A stretch of 64,000 nt of DNA from Bacteroidota bacterium (GTDB taxonomy: Bacteria; Bacteroidota; Bacteroidia; Bacteroidales; Dysgonomonadaceae), in assembly GCA_023424395.1 (NCBI GenBank), contig JAFADY010000065.1:26286-90285 (forward strand), written 5' to 3'. Both the position numbers and the translations under genes were made by a program. The notes under the pieces were generated by a model that worked only from the letters and a program-made list of their open reading frames with translations, ran no database searches and was not told the origin of the DNA. Each line of letters opens with the position of its first letter. The first letter of the stretch is position 1. Positions 1 through 8,737 of the stretch are shown here, piece after piece.

Positions 1-813
1 GATTTATTTCACAATTTTGAGGAGAAATACAGAAAAGCCACATCGCGTCATATCGAAATGTTGTCGCAATACAATTTCGAATACAATTTGGAGGAATTGG
101 AAGCGCAATGGTTTGATGGTATAGAAAAACTGAAAACCTATAACATTATCGATAGCGAACATTACATCAATAAACAACTTGCCGAAGGCAAAAAAGTACT
201 TGCCGAAGGGGCACAGGGTTCCATGCTCGATATCGATTTCGGTTCGTATCCGTTCGTAACTTCGTCGAACACCGTTTGTGCGGGCGCTTGTACCGGGTTG
301 GGCGTATCGCCTCATACAATCGGCGAGGTGTATGGCATTTTCAAAGCATATTGTACGCGTGTGGGCAGCGGCCCATTCCCAACGGAATTATTCGATGAAA
401 CCGGTCAGGAATTGCGCGATGCCGGACATGAATACGGTTCTGTTACCGGACGCCCTCGTCGTTGCGGATGGATTGATCTGGTGGCATTGCGCTACACTGT
501 GATGATTAATGGGGTTACCAAACTGGTGATGATGAAAAGCGATGTGCTCGACGCATTTGAAACCATCAAAGCTTGTGTATCCTACAAAATTAACGGCGAA
601 GAAACTGAAGATTTGCCATACGATATTTCAGAAGGAATCGAACCTGTTTGGTTGGATTTGCCGGGTTGGCAAACCGATATGACGAAAATGCAGTCGGAAG
701 ACGAATTTCCCGAAGAGTTCAATAACTATCTCTCATTCTTAGAAGAAGAATTGGGAGTGCCCATCGCCATTGTTTCGGTTGGGCCTGACAGAGCACAGAC
801 AATTATTCGGTAA
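1..813 (+). CDS. purA: Adenylosuccinate synthetase, 3' part
   Basis: The reading frame is open from the first base, so the 5' end lies outside the window and about 270 C-terminal residues are present. PurA joins IMP and aspartate using GTP, the first committed step to AMP, in the cytoplasm. Recognisable family segments are EGAQGSMLDIDFGSYPFVTS (GTP/IMP-binding region), the TRVGSGPFPTE loop and the GRPRRCGWID block. The C-terminal VSVGPDRAQTII is also typical. No frame disruption is seen. The next gene starts 67 bases downstream and has an unrelated function. Confidence 0.97.
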   Translation, partial: DLFHNFEEKYRKATSRHIEMLSQYNFEYNLEELEAQWFDGIEKLKTYNIIDSEHYINKQLAEGKKVLAEGAQGSMLDIDFGSYPFVTSSNTVCAGACTGLGVSPHTIGEVYGIFKAYCTRVGSGPFPTELFDETGQELRDAGHEYGSVTGRPRRCGWIDLVALRYTVMINGVTKLVMMKSDVLDAFETIKACVSYKINGEETEDLPYDISEGIEPVWLDLPGWQTDMTKMQSEDEFPEEFNNYLSFLEEELGVPIAIVSVGPDRAQTIIR

Positions 814-880
814 ACCAAACAAAACATTTTTTGTCTATTTTACGTTATCTATAAAACTAAAATCAGAAAATTAAATTATT

Positions 881-1564
881 ATGGCACCAATTTGGATTCT
901 TTTCGGAGTTATTGCACTTGCCGGTTGGATGGTTCAGGCGCAATTGCAGAGCCGATTTAAAAAATATTCGCGTATTCCGCTTCGCAACGGGATGAGCGGT
1001 AGGGATGTAGCGGAGAAAATGCTTCACGATAACGGCATACACGACGTGCAAATTATATCGGTGAAAGGACAGCTTACCGACCACTACAACCCGCTGAAAA
1101 AAACGATTAATTTGAGCGAACCCGTTTTTAGCAGCAACAGCGTTGCCGCCGCTGCGGTAGCGGCTCACGAAACCGGCCACGCCATACAACACGCTGTGGG
1201 TTACGGCCCGTTGAAAATGCGTTCGGCATTGGTTCCGGTTATTTCCGCTACCTCTAAGTGGATAATGTGGGTATTGCTTCTCGGAATTATTATGATTCAA
1301 ACTTTTCCCGCATTGTTGTGGATTGGTATCGGAATGTTCGCGCTAACAACTTTGTTTAGTTTTGTAACGCTTCCGGTAGAGAAAAATGCCACCAATCGCG
1401 CGCTTGCTTGGCTAAGCAGCGCCGGAGTTACCGATGTGAGCAACCATACTCAAGCTACCGACGCGTTGCGTTGGGCCGGTTACACGTATGTAGTTGCGGC
1501 GCTTAGTTCATTAGCTACGTTATTTTATTACATAATGATCGCGATGAGCGGAAGCAGAAGATAA
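881..1564 (+). CDS. YugP-type membrane zinc metallopeptidase
   Basis: A 227-residue protein with a hydrophobic N-terminus (residues 3-20). The zinc-binding HEXXH motif is at residues 96-100 (HETGH) and is followed by two or three membrane segments between about 125 and 160 and one at the C-terminus (about 200-220). This layout fits the neutral zinc metallopeptidase_2 (YugP) family of putative membrane proteases, whose substrate is not established. Length is normal for the family. A hairpin terminator lies just downstream, so it appears to be a single-gene unit. Confidence 0.85.
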   Translation: MAPIWILFGVIALAGWMVQAQLQSRFKKYSRIPLRNGMSGRDVAEKMLHDNGIHDVQIISVKGQLTDHYNPLKKTINLSEPVFSSNSVAAAAVAAHETGHAIQHAVGYGPLKMRSALVPVISATSKWIMWVLLLGIIMIQTFPALLWIGIGMFALTTLFSFVTLPVEKNATNRALAWLSSAGVTDVSNHTQATDALRWAGYTYVVAALSSLATLFYYIMIAMSGSRR

Positions 1565-1595
1565 GCTGTTTATCAATAAGTTATAATATAGGATA

Positions 1596-1632
1596 CAAGG
1601 CGTGGAAAACTTTCCGCGCCTTGTGTTGTTTT
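1596..1632 (+). terminator. Hairpin terminator after the zinc peptidase
   Basis: A 13-bp stem with one G-U pair (CAAGGCGTGGAAA at 1596-1608 against TTTCCGCGCCTTG at 1611-1623) is followed by a T-rich tail. It sits 32 bases after the stop codon. Confidence 0.75.
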
Positions 1633-1674
1633 ATACATTCTGATTCTTTTTAAACAAAAAACAATAGAAAAAAT

Positions 1675-2394
1675 ATGAAAACAATTTATCACGCAGCCGT
1701 TAGCCGCGGTTATGCCAACCACGGATGGTTGAAAAGCAATCACACATTTAGTTTTGCCAATTATTACAATCGCGATAGAATGCACTTTGGCGTTTTGCGC
1801 GTTATCAACGATGATTATGTGGAAGGGGGCGAAGGTTTCGGAACACATCCGCATAACGATATGGAAATAATATCGATACCGCTTGAAGGCGATTTGGAAC
1901 ATCGCGATAGTATGGGCAATGGCAGCATCATTCGTCATGGCGATGTGCAGGTAATGTCTGCCGGAACGGGAATTACGCACAGCGAGTTTAATGCCAATCA
2001 GGATAAGCCCGTGAAGTTTCTGCAAATTTGGGTTTTTCCCCGAGAAAAAGGTGTTACACCGCGTTACGACCAAATTCATATTGCCGATTTTGCCAAACCC
2101 AACGATTTTCAGCAAATCGTATCGCCCAACCAAAATGAAGACGGCGTCTGGATTCATCAAGATGCGTGGTTTCATATCGCAAAATTCGATAAAGGTGTTG
2201 CCAAGCAGTACGAAATAAAGAAAAATGGAAACGGAGTTTATATTTTCGTCATTAAAGGAAAAGCAAAAATTGGAGAACAGACTTTAAATGAACGCGATGG
2301 CTTTGGCGTTTGGGAGACAGCCAACTTCACGCTTGAGGCGCTTGAGGATTCCGAAATATTGTTGATGGATGTTCCGATGGAATTATCGAGATAA
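1675..2394 (+). CDS. Pirin family protein (YhhW-like bicupin)
   Basis: A 239-residue cupin protein. The pirin-N signature is clear: HGWLKSNHTFSFANY near residue 17, HPHNDMEIISIPLEG near residue 58 and the HSEFN segment near residue 102 supply metal-binding His/Glu positions. Members include quercetinase-like YhhW, and many act as redox-sensitive regulators; the substrate here is unknown. The ATG lies in an AT-rich, purine-rich context. It has its own terminator downstream. Confidence 0.9.
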   Translation: MKTIYHAAVSRGYANHGWLKSNHTFSFANYYNRDRMHFGVLRVINDDYVEGGEGFGTHPHNDMEIISIPLEGDLEHRDSMGNGSIIRHGDVQVMSAGTGITHSEFNANQDKPVKFLQIWVFPREKGVTPRYDQIHIADFAKPNDFQQIVSPNQNEDGVWIHQDAWFHIAKFDKGVAKQYEIKKNGNGVYIFVIKGKAKIGEQTLNERDGFGVWETANFTLEALEDSEILLMDVPMELSR

Positions 2395-2429
2395 ACAACA
2401 TTTACAAGGCACATTTATTAATTATCGAT

Positions 2430-2460
2430 AAAGACGGCAACCAATCGCCGTCTTTATTTG
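2430..2460 (+). terminator. Hairpin terminator after the pirin gene
   Basis: A perfect 9-bp stem (AAAGACGGC at 2430-2438, GCCGTCTTT at 2447-2455) with an 8-base loop and a T-rich tail lies 36 bases after the pirin stop. Confidence 0.75.
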
Positions 2461-2486
2461 TTTATAATTAAACTATTTACTTCACT

Positions 2487-3443
2487 ATGAAAACAATATT
2501 GATAACAGGCGGTTCGGGGTTGGTTGGAAGAAAATTATCGAAGTTACTGATCGAAAAAGGGTATAATGTTATTTGGCTAAGCCGCGAAAGATTCGTCAAA
2601 GCTGAGATTCCTCGTTACAGATGGGACTATCAGAAAAAAGAAATCGACGTTGAAGCTGTTGAGCAAGCAGATATAATTGTTCATTTAGCCGGCTCCAACT
2701 TAGGCGAAGATTCTTGGACAAGGCTTAAAAAACAGTACATTGTGGAAAGTCGTGTTCAAACTGCTCGCTTGCTGTTGGACACGGTAAAATCCCTTAATAA
2801 AAAACTTGACGCTTTTATATCGGCATCTGCCATAGGATATTACGGAATTAAATCTACCGATAAAATATTTACCGAGGAAGATATTTCGAAAGAAAGCGAT
2901 TTTTTAAGCCGTACTTGTCGAAAATGGGAACGTGCTGCATTTAAATTTCAGGAAGAATTGAATGTTCGTACGGTGGCGCTACGCACCGGTTTTGTGGTTT
3001 CAAAAAATAGCGAAGCATTTAAGAAAATGATTATCCCGACGCGTCTTGGATTGGGAGCCCCCATTGGAAAAGGAACTCAGTTTCTGAGTTGGATTCACAT
3101 AGAAGATCTTTGCCGCATTTATTTGAAAGCGATAGAAGATGCGGAGATGCAAGGAATTTATAATGCAGTTTCGCCGGAATTTATCACAAATGCCGATTTT
3201 ATGTATAAATTGGCAAAGGTTATGAAACGGCCGTTTTTTATGCCCAACGTTCCTTCTTTCTTGTTGCGTTTAATGATGGGTGAAGCTGCTGTGATGGTTT
3301 TGAGGGGAAATCGTATTTCTGCCGAAAAAATTCAGGATGCAGGTTATGAATTTCTTTACGATACTGCCGAAAAAGCAATAAAAGCTTCGCTGAAAGCGAT
3401 TAAAGAAAAGGAAAAGAAGGCCAAAAAAAGAAAAAAGAGATGA
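2487..3443 (+). CDS. TIGR01777-type NAD(P)-dependent epimerase/oxidoreductase
   Basis: A 318-residue extended short-chain dehydrogenase. The N-terminal Rossmann motif GGSGLVGRKL is at residues 8-17, and the family hallmarks ISASAIGYYG (about 111-120) and RTGFVV are present. The C-terminal tail is very rich in Lys/Arg. The family (SDR39U1, YfcH-like) is widespread but its substrate is not known. The stop overlaps the next start by four bases (ATGA), so the two genes are translationally coupled. Confidence 0.88.
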   Translation: MKTILITGGSGLVGRKLSKLLIEKGYNVIWLSRERFVKAEIPRYRWDYQKKEIDVEAVEQADIIVHLAGSNLGEDSWTRLKKQYIVESRVQTARLLLDTVKSLNKKLDAFISASAIGYYGIKSTDKIFTEEDISKESDFLSRTCRKWERAAFKFQEELNVRTVALRTGFVVSKNSEAFKKMIIPTRLGLGAPIGKGTQFLSWIHIEDLCRIYLKAIEDAEMQGIYNAVSPEFITNADFMYKLAKVMKRPFFMPNVPSFLLRLMMGEAAVMVLRGNRISAEKIQDAGYEFLYDTAEKAIKASLKAIKEKEKKAKKRKKR

Positions 3444-3982
3444 AAAGACAGATCGTGTTGCTGCGAGGCGTAACCCCGACCGGAAAAAATCGCGTGCCGA
3501 TGGCACAACTGCGTCAGGCGCTTATCGACAACGGTTTTGAAAACGTGCAAACATGGATTCAGAGTGGAAACGTTGTTCTCGATGCTGAATTATCGGCTAA
3601 GAAATTGGCAGAAAAGATCAAAGGTATCATTAAAGAAGAAATTGGCGCCGACCTGAAAATTATTGTAAAAACCCCGGCCGAAATAAAAAAAGTTCTCAAA
3701 AAAAATCCTTTTGGAAAAGGATTTGATATTTCGCGTGTTTTCTTCACGCTTTTCAACGATGTTCCCGATCCTGAACTTGTGGAAGCATTGGAAAAACAGG
3801 ATTTCGGCGAAGACAAGTTCGTTATCACTCCACACGCCGTTTATCTTTTCGTTCCCGGATCGTTCGCGAAAACCAAACTCAACAATAATTTTCTCGAAAG
3901 AAAATTAAAAATAGACGCTACCACCCGCAATTTCAATACGCTATCTAAAATAATCGCGTTGAGTAGTAAAGCGAGTTTATGA
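3440..3982 (+). CDS. DUF1697 family protein
   Basis: A 180-residue protein starting with the family pattern of a beta strand followed by LLRGVTPTGKNRVPMAQLRQ. It also has WIQSGNVVLDA near residue 40 and the C-terminal NNFLERKLKIDATTRNFNTL block, all typical of DUF1697. No biochemical role is established. It overlaps the upstream epimerase by four bases and is probably co-transcribed with it. Confidence 0.88.
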   Translation: MKRQIVLLRGVTPTGKNRVPMAQLRQALIDNGFENVQTWIQSGNVVLDAELSAKKLAEKIKGIIKEEIGADLKIIVKTPAEIKKVLKKNPFGKGFDISRVFFTLFNDVPDPELVEALEKQDFGEDKFVITPHAVYLFVPGSFAKTKLNNNFLERKLKIDATTRNFNTLSKIIALSSKASL

Positions 3983-4002
3983 ATATTATAGCGTAACTGC
4001 TT

Positions 4003-4082
4003 ACCCGAATGGGTTTAACTAAAAATAGCCGCAAATGTCACCTGTGGATGGTGAAATATAAATTCATCAACCCAAAGGGTTG
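4003..4082 (+). repeat. Three small hairpins upstream of the RAYT gene
   Basis: Short palindromes ACCC-gaat-GGGT (4003-4014), TCACC/GGTGA (4038-4054) and CAACCC-aaa-GGGTTG (4068-4082) sit between the DUF1697 stop and the transposase start. They match in style the hairpins downstream of the gene. They are candidate REP-like substrates of the neighbouring RAYT enzyme. Confidence 0.6.
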
Positions 4083-4099
4083 AACAAAACAACCAAAAA

Positions 4100-4546
4100 A
4101 TGAGCAATTTCCGTCAAATTTTTTATCAAATCGTTTTCAGTACAAAAAATAGAGTTCCGGCGATTACCGAAAAATACGAAACCGATTTGTACAAATACAT
4201 TTGGGGTGTTATCAAAAACAAGAAATGCGTGTTGTATCGAATTAATGGAATGCCCGATCATTTACATATTTTTTCTGACCTGCATCCGACTGTTTGTTTA
4301 AGCGATTTTGTAAAAGACATTAAAATAGCAAGCAATTTGTGGATGAAAGACAGCGGAAAATTTTCGGACTTCGAGGCTTGGCAAAGTGGTTATGGCGCCT
4401 TTACTTATTCGATACGTGAAAAAGAAATGATCATAAATTATATACGTAATCAAAAAGAACATCATAGAACGGAAAATTTTAAGGAGGAATTCCGTCGTCT
4501 ATTAGAAGAAAACGGCATTGATTTTGATGAAAAATATTTATTATAA
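4100..4546 (+). CDS. RAYT / IS200-like Y1 transposase
   Basis: A 148-residue single-domain Y1 (HUH) nuclease. MPDHLHIF near residue 51 carries the His-hydrophobic-His metal site. The IINYIRNQKEHH helix near residue 113 carries the candidate nucleophilic Tyr. Length and sequence fit REP-associated tyrosine transposases (RAYTs) of Bacteroidota, which usually stay in place and act on small palindromes rather than carrying an IS. Hairpins on both sides support this. No IS605-type tnpB partner is present. Confidence 0.85.
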   Translation: MSNFRQIFYQIVFSTKNRVPAITEKYETDLYKYIWGVIKNKKCVLYRINGMPDHLHIFSDLHPTVCLSDFVKDIKIASNLWMKDSGKFSDFEAWQSGYGAFTYSIREKEMIINYIRNQKEHHRTENFKEEFRRLLEENGIDFDEKYLL

Positions 4547-4549
4547 ATT

Positions 4550-4638
4550 CAACCCTATGCAGGGTTGGGATGTTCTTGCTTCATATTCAACCGTATGTTT
4601 TACATACGGCTATTCATGTTCAATCCATTGGGATTGAA
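4550..4638 (+). repeat. Three small hairpins downstream of the RAYT gene
   Basis: Perfect short palindromes are CAACCCT-atgc-AGGGTTG (4550-4567), CCGTATG-tttta-CATACGG (4591-4609) and TTCAATCC-attg-GGATTGAA (4619-4638). The first shares its CAACCC/GGGTTG stem with the upstream hairpin at 4068-4082. Together they bracket the RAYT gene. Confidence 0.65.
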
Positions 4639-4670
4639 AACAGACGTAATAATTGGAGTTTATTGTAAAA

Positions 4671-5237
4671 ATGGAAATCACAAAAGCCGTCTATTTTGAT
4701 AATCGGAATGATTGGCGCCAATGGTTATCGGAAAATTTTGAGTCGGAAAAAGAGATTTGGCTTATCTATCCCAACAAATCCACCGGAAAGCCGTGTATTC
4801 TGTACAACGATGTCGTGGAGGAGGCATTGTGTTTTGGATGGATCGACAGCACGATGAAAAAATACGACGCAACGCACTCCGCACAACGTTTCACGCCTCG
4901 AAACCCCAAAAGCTCTTATTCCCAACCAAACAAGGAACGATTGAAGTGGTTGGCTGAGAATAAATTGATTCACCCAAAAATTCACAAAAACGTAACAAAC
5001 ATTTTATCGGAAGAATTTGTTTATCCTGAAGATATTATCACAGCATTAAAATCCGATGAAGATACGTGGCATAACTTTCAACAATTCTCCGAATCGTATA
5101 AACGGATACGTATTGCATTTGTCCACGATGCGCGCAGCCGTCCCGATTTTTTTGAAAAAAGGCTTGCCAATCTGTTGAAAATGACAAAGAAGAACAAAAA
5201 GATTATCGGGCACGGTGGAATGGATAAATATTATTAA
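4671..5237 (+). CDS. YdeI/OmpD-associated family protein
   Basis: A 188-residue protein with the family features: AVYFDNRNDWRQWLSENF near the N-terminus, EALCFGWIDSTMKKYD around residue 50, and FTPRNPKSSYSQPNKERLKW. YdeI-family proteins are cytoplasmic and have been linked to stress and bacteriocin tolerance, but the mechanism is unclear. An in-frame TTG 18 bases upstream (4653) is possible. I prefer the ATG at 4671 because the recognisable domain begins there. It leads a run of small co-directional genes. Confidence 0.85.
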   Translation: MEITKAVYFDNRNDWRQWLSENFESEKEIWLIYPNKSTGKPCILYNDVVEEALCFGWIDSTMKKYDATHSAQRFTPRNPKSSYSQPNKERLKWLAENKLIHPKIHKNVTNILSEEFVYPEDIITALKSDEDTWHNFQQFSESYKRIRIAFVHDARSRPDFFEKRLANLLKMTKKNKKIIGHGGMDKYY

Positions 5238-5258
5238 ACCCAATATCCAATTAAAATC

Positions 5259-5672
5259 ATGGCTGAAACAATTAAGGTAAGTACATTTGTGAACGTGCCG
5301 AAAGAATCGGTGTGGGAATATTTCACGCTTCCCGAACACATTACCGGATGGTATTTTGCTACTCCCGAGTGGCGTTGTCCAAGAGCCGAAAATGATTTAC
5401 GTAAAGACGGAAAATTTACGTATCGTATGGAAGCCAAAGACGGCAGCGTGGGATTTGATTTCGCGGGAACTTACGATGAAGTAGTATTGGGGAAAGAACT
5501 TCGTTATACATTAGACGACGGTAGGAAAGTAACCGTAACTTTTGACGAAAATTCCGACGGAACACTGATAACCGAGACTTTCCACGCCGACGCCAAAATT
5601 CCCCTCGAAATGCAACAACAAGGCTGGCAAAACATATTGAATAATTTTAAACAGTATGCCGAAAGCCAATAA
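5259..5672 (+). CDS. SRPBCC (AHSA1-like) domain protein
   Basis: A 137-residue single-domain START/AHSA1-like protein. The opening IKVSTFVNVPKESVWEYFT with a following ITGWYF is the usual first strand and helix of an SRPBCC fold. The C-terminal GWQNILNNFKQYAE helix is also typical. The fold forms a hydrophobic cavity for small ligands; no ligand can be predicted. It is one of four SRPBCC genes within 5 kb. Confidence 0.85.
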   Translation: MAETIKVSTFVNVPKESVWEYFTLPEHITGWYFATPEWRCPRAENDLRKDGKFTYRMEAKDGSVGFDFAGTYDEVVLGKELRYTLDDGRKVTVTFDENSDGTLITETFHADAKIPLEMQQQGWQNILNNFKQYAESQ

Positions 5673-5687
5673 TAACATTTAAGTCCT

Positions 5688-6251
5688 ATGAAACCAATAT
5701 TTTACGTATTTCTGTTCAATGAATTTGTAGAATGGGAAGTGGCGTATTTGATGCCTGGATTGATACATTCAGGAAATGCTAAAATAGTAACGTTCTCCAT
5801 GAACGGAGAGGAGGTCACTTCGTCCGGAAATCTCCATGTCCGCCCCGATATTTCTGTGGAAGACGTGAAAATCGATAAGAATGCTATACTTATTCTTCCC
5901 GGAGGATATCCGTGGGAACGAAAAGAAATTTCAGGAATAGAAAGCATCGTAAAGGCTTTTTCCGATGAAGGAAAAGCTATCGGCGCCATTTGTGCCGCCA
6001 CCACTTACTTGGCTCAGCTGGGTTATCTGAATGAAATTCCGCATACGAGCAACGGACTTGATTATCTCAAACAAATGGCGCCCGATTACAACGGCGATGT
6101 CTATTATCGTAATAAATTGGCTGTAACAGCTGGAAACATTATTACTGCCTCCGGAACAGGAGCATTGGAATTTGCCAAAGCATTTTTCGAGTTTACCCAT
6201 GCTTTTTCTGACAAAGAAATAGAGGAATGGTACAAATTATTTAAAAATTAA
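5688..6251 (+). CDS. DJ-1/PfpI family (class I glutamine amidotransferase-like) protein
   Basis: A 187-residue DJ-1/PfpI protein. The nucleophile-elbow Cys is C102 in GAICAAT, with the upstream PGGYPW strand at residues 71-76. It lacks the synthetase or HTH domains seen in larger relatives. Members include chaperone-like, glyoxalase-like and protease-like proteins, so the activity is undetermined. It lies 15 bases after the SRPBCC gene and is probably co-transcribed with it. Confidence 0.88.
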   Translation: MKPIFYVFLFNEFVEWEVAYLMPGLIHSGNAKIVTFSMNGEEVTSSGNLHVRPDISVEDVKIDKNAILILPGGYPWERKEISGIESIVKAFSDEGKAIGAICAATTYLAQLGYLNEIPHTSNGLDYLKQMAPDYNGDVYYRNKLAVTAGNIITASGTGALEFAKAFFEFTHAFSDKEIEEWYKLFKN

Positions 6252-6262
6252 GAAACATAAAA

Positions 6263-6436
6263 ATGACACTATTCGGATTTTTATTATTGCTGTTAATTGC
6301 CGCACGTTATTTAAAACTCATCGGGGAAAAACCGCACGTTATCCGTCAGGCACCGTTGAAGTATATAGCCGCGTATTTAGGTATCACCGATGCATCGCTT
6401 AGTCGCATTCGTAAAGAAATTGTATTTAAAAGTTAG
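6263..6436 (+). pseudogene. Remnant of a Crp/Fnr-type regulator (C-terminal HTH)
   Basis: A 57-codon frame whose last third reads APLKYIAAYLGITDASLSRI, then RKEIVFKS. This is the recognition-helix end of Bacteroidota Crp/Fnr-family regulators. The cyclic-nucleotide-binding domain is absent. The N-terminal part (a run of leucines, then AARYLKLIGEKP) does not look like the rest of that family. I read it as a truncated leftover; expression as a mini-protein cannot be excluded. Confidence 0.6.
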
Positions 6437-6443
6437 TATTTAT

Positions 6444-6947
6444 ATGAAATTCTTAAAAGTAATCGTTTTAATCTTTGTGTTTCTGTTTCTGGCTGTTTTA
6501 TTACTGAGCATTTTTAGTAAACCCAAAGAAATAAAAACCGAAATCATTATAAATGAGTCACCTGAAAATGTTTGGAAAGTTTTTTCTCAATTCCACACCT
6601 ATCCGTCGTGGAATCCTTTCATAACATCTATTCACGGAAATATCGCCGTGGGCAAAGAGATAACGGTTTCCATTCAGCCACCCGGCGACAACGCCATGAA
6701 GTTTACTCCTACTGTAATTACACTTGAGCCAAACAACGAGTTTCGTTGGTTGGGCGCTTTCATTATGAAAGGTATTTTCGATGGTGAACATTTCTTTCAA
6801 TTAATAGATAACGGCAACGGTACAACTACTTTTATTCACGGCGAGAAGTTCAAAGGTGCTTTGGTGCCTTTTTTTAATTTCAATAGTACTCGACAAGGAT
6901 TCAAGGCAATGAATGTCGCGCTTAAAGATAGGGTTGAAAACAACTAG
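6444..6947 (+). CDS. Membrane-anchored SRPBCC family protein
   Basis: A 167-residue protein with one N-terminal membrane segment (about residues 2-24, rich in Leu/Val/Phe) followed by an SRPBCC domain. The domain begins at about residue 30 with EIIINESPENVWKVFSQF and continues with YPSWNPFI and an FRWLGAF strand. The start at 6444 was preferred over an in-frame codon at 6390 because the latter lies inside the upstream remnant and adds no domain residues. The ligand is unknown. Confidence 0.8.
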   Translation: MKFLKVIVLIFVFLFLAVLLLSIFSKPKEIKTEIIINESPENVWKVFSQFHTYPSWNPFITSIHGNIAVGKEITVSIQPPGDNAMKFTPTVITLEPNNEFRWLGAFIMKGIFDGEHFFQLIDNGNGTTTFIHGEKFKGALVPFFNFNSTRQGFKAMNVALKDRVENN

Positions 6948-7089
6948 ACAATAAATCTTAGTAAACTTGTCTTATGACAAGAAAAAATCCGTTCATAAAC
7001 TTTTTTGAAATGTATTTTGTTAAAAGTATTACGAAGAGTGAATTTAGCTCAACTTAAGTGTTTGAGATAACATTTTAAAAATCAGGTTT

Positions 7090-7536
7090 ATGGCTACATT
7101 GATATTTGAAAAGCAAATAAATGCATCTGCGCAAAAAGTGTGGAATGTGTTGTGGAACAAGGATACGTACGGACAATGGACATTGCCTTTCAATCCTGTT
7201 TCGAGAATGGAAACTGATTGGAAAGTGGGAGGAAAAACCTATTTTTTGGATGCGGACGGCAACGGAATGGTAACAACCATCGACTCAATACATGAGCCCC
7301 ATGAGCTTGTTTTTAGACAACTGGGCGAAGTGAACAACGGCCTAGAAGATACTACAAGTGAAAAAGTACGATTGTATGTCGGCAGTTTTGAGAAATATTT
7401 TTTACTTGAAACGGACGGTACAACAAAACTAAACGTATCGGTAGATACATCGGAAGAATACCGCGATTTTATGGAAAAAGCATTTATTGAAGGTCTTGAA
7501 ATTGTGAAAAAACTGGCGGAAGAAAATGAAAAATAG
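7090..7536 (+). CDS. SRPBCC (AHSA1-like) domain protein
   Basis: A 148-residue single-domain protein. Hallmarks are the first strand and helix FEKQINASAQKVWNVLW, then YGQWTLPFNP, and a C-terminal helix with EGLEIVKKLAEE. The fold binds small hydrophobic ligands; the specific function is unknown. Its 3' end overlaps the next gene by 11 bases, implying translational coupling to a VOC-domain protein. Confidence 0.83.
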   Translation: MATLIFEKQINASAQKVWNVLWNKDTYGQWTLPFNPVSRMETDWKVGGKTYFLDADGNGMVTTIDSIHEPHELVFRQLGEVNNGLEDTTSEKVRLYVGSFEKYFLLETDGTTKLNVSVDTSEEYRDFMEKAFIEGLEIVKKLAEENEK

Positions 7537-8383
7537 TAACTCCATTTACCCCTGCATCTGGTGCAATAATAACGCCAAAGAAATGGCCGATTTTTATTGT
7601 GACACGTTTCCCGATACAAAAATTTTGGATGAAAATCCGGATGTGCTGATGCTCGAAATGAGCGGACAAAAACTTATGTTGCTCAACGGTGGCGATATAT
7701 TCAAACCCAATGCGTCTATTTCGCTGATGTTTTTAACAATGTCTGAAAACGAAGTAGAAGCTATATGGAATAAACTCATCGCCGAAGGCGAACCGATGAT
7801 GCCGATCGATGCCTATCCTTTCAGTCCGAAATACGGTTGGGTGCAGGATAAATACGGTGTTTCGTGGCAACTATATACCGCGCGCGACGAAAGTCATATT
7901 TTGCAAAAATTGGTTCCTACGTTGATGTTCACCGGCACTCAAAACGGCCGGGCGACGGAGGCCGCACAGTTTTATACATCGCTTTTCCCCAACTCGACAA
8001 TACGCGGAATTATGCATTATTCCGCCGAAAGCGGGGAGCCCGAAACAAGTGTGCAACACGGCGAGTTTCTCATCAACGACTATCTGCTGATGATGATGGA
8101 CAGTTCCATCGACCACAAATTTTCCTTCACGGAAGGTGTTTCGCTGGTGGTGGAATGCGATTATCAGGAAGAAATAGACAATTACTGGAACATACTCACA
8201 TCCAACGGTGGCGAAGAAAGCCAATGCGGATGGCTGAAGGATAAGTTTGGCGTAAGTTGGCAAATTGTACCCTCGATGCTGGACGAACTGATGGACAAAT
8301 CGCCAAAAGTAATGGACGAAGTGCTGAAAATGAGAAAACTCGATATAAATAAGTTGAAAGAAGCTTCGGAATCAGTTAATTAA
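7526..8383 (+). CDS. Two-domain VOC family (PhnB/glyoxalase-like) protein
   Basis: A 285-residue tandem of two VOC modules. The first (about 1-130) begins IYPCIWCNNNAKEMADFYCD and ends in DKYGVSWQLYTA. The second (about 131-265) begins LVPTLMFTGTQN and ends in DKFGVSWQIVPS. This duplicated layout is typical of the group often annotated 3-demethylubiquinone-9 3-methyltransferase-like, although that activity is doubtful for most members. It is coupled to the upstream SRPBCC gene. Confidence 0.85.
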   Translation: MKNSNSIYPCIWCNNNAKEMADFYCDTFPDTKILDENPDVLMLEMSGQKLMLLNGGDIFKPNASISLMFLTMSENEVEAIWNKLIAEGEPMMPIDAYPFSPKYGWVQDKYGVSWQLYTARDESHILQKLVPTLMFTGTQNGRATEAAQFYTSLFPNSTIRGIMHYSAESGEPETSVQHGEFLINDYLLMMMDSSIDHKFSFTEGVSLVVECDYQEEIDNYWNILTSNGGEESQCGWLKDKFGVSWQIVPSMLDELMDKSPKVMDEVLKMRKLDINKLKEASESVN

Positions 8384-8393
8384 ACAATACAAT

Positions 8394-8729
8394 ATGGCAT
8401 TCAATGATGAACTGGCAGGCAGAGTGCGCGAACTTTTAAAGGATGAACCGAACGTAACCGAAAAAAGAATGTTCGGCGGATTGGCTTTTCTTGTCAACGA
8501 TAAAATGTGCATCAACGTGGGTGGAGATAATCTGATGTGCCGATTCGATCCTTTGTTAAAAAAGGAATTGGCGGCAAAAAAAGGATACGAACCTACAATT
8601 ATGAAAGGCCGCGAAATGAGCGGATACTGCGATGTAAATCCGGAAGGAACAACGTCAGAAAAAGACTTAAAATACTGGGTGGACTTATGTCTGGAATACA
8701 ATAAAGTTGCAAAATCATCAAAAAAATAA
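8394..8729 (+). CDS. TfoX N-terminal domain protein
   Basis: A 111-residue protein with the TfoX-N pattern: KRMFGGLAFLVNDKMCINVG near residue 22, a CRFDP segment and a C-terminal GREMSGYCDVNPEG block. Only the N-terminal TfoX domain is present, as in many Bacteroidota stand-alone homologues. It should therefore not be read as the competence regulator TfoX/Sxy. It lies 10 bases after the VOC gene in the same run. Confidence 0.85.
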   Translation: MAFNDELAGRVRELLKDEPNVTEKRMFGGLAFLVNDKMCINVGGDNLMCRFDPLLKKELAAKKGYEPTIMKGREMSGYCDVNPEGTTSEKDLKYWVDLCLEYNKVAKSSKK

Positions 8730-8737
8730 AATCAATT

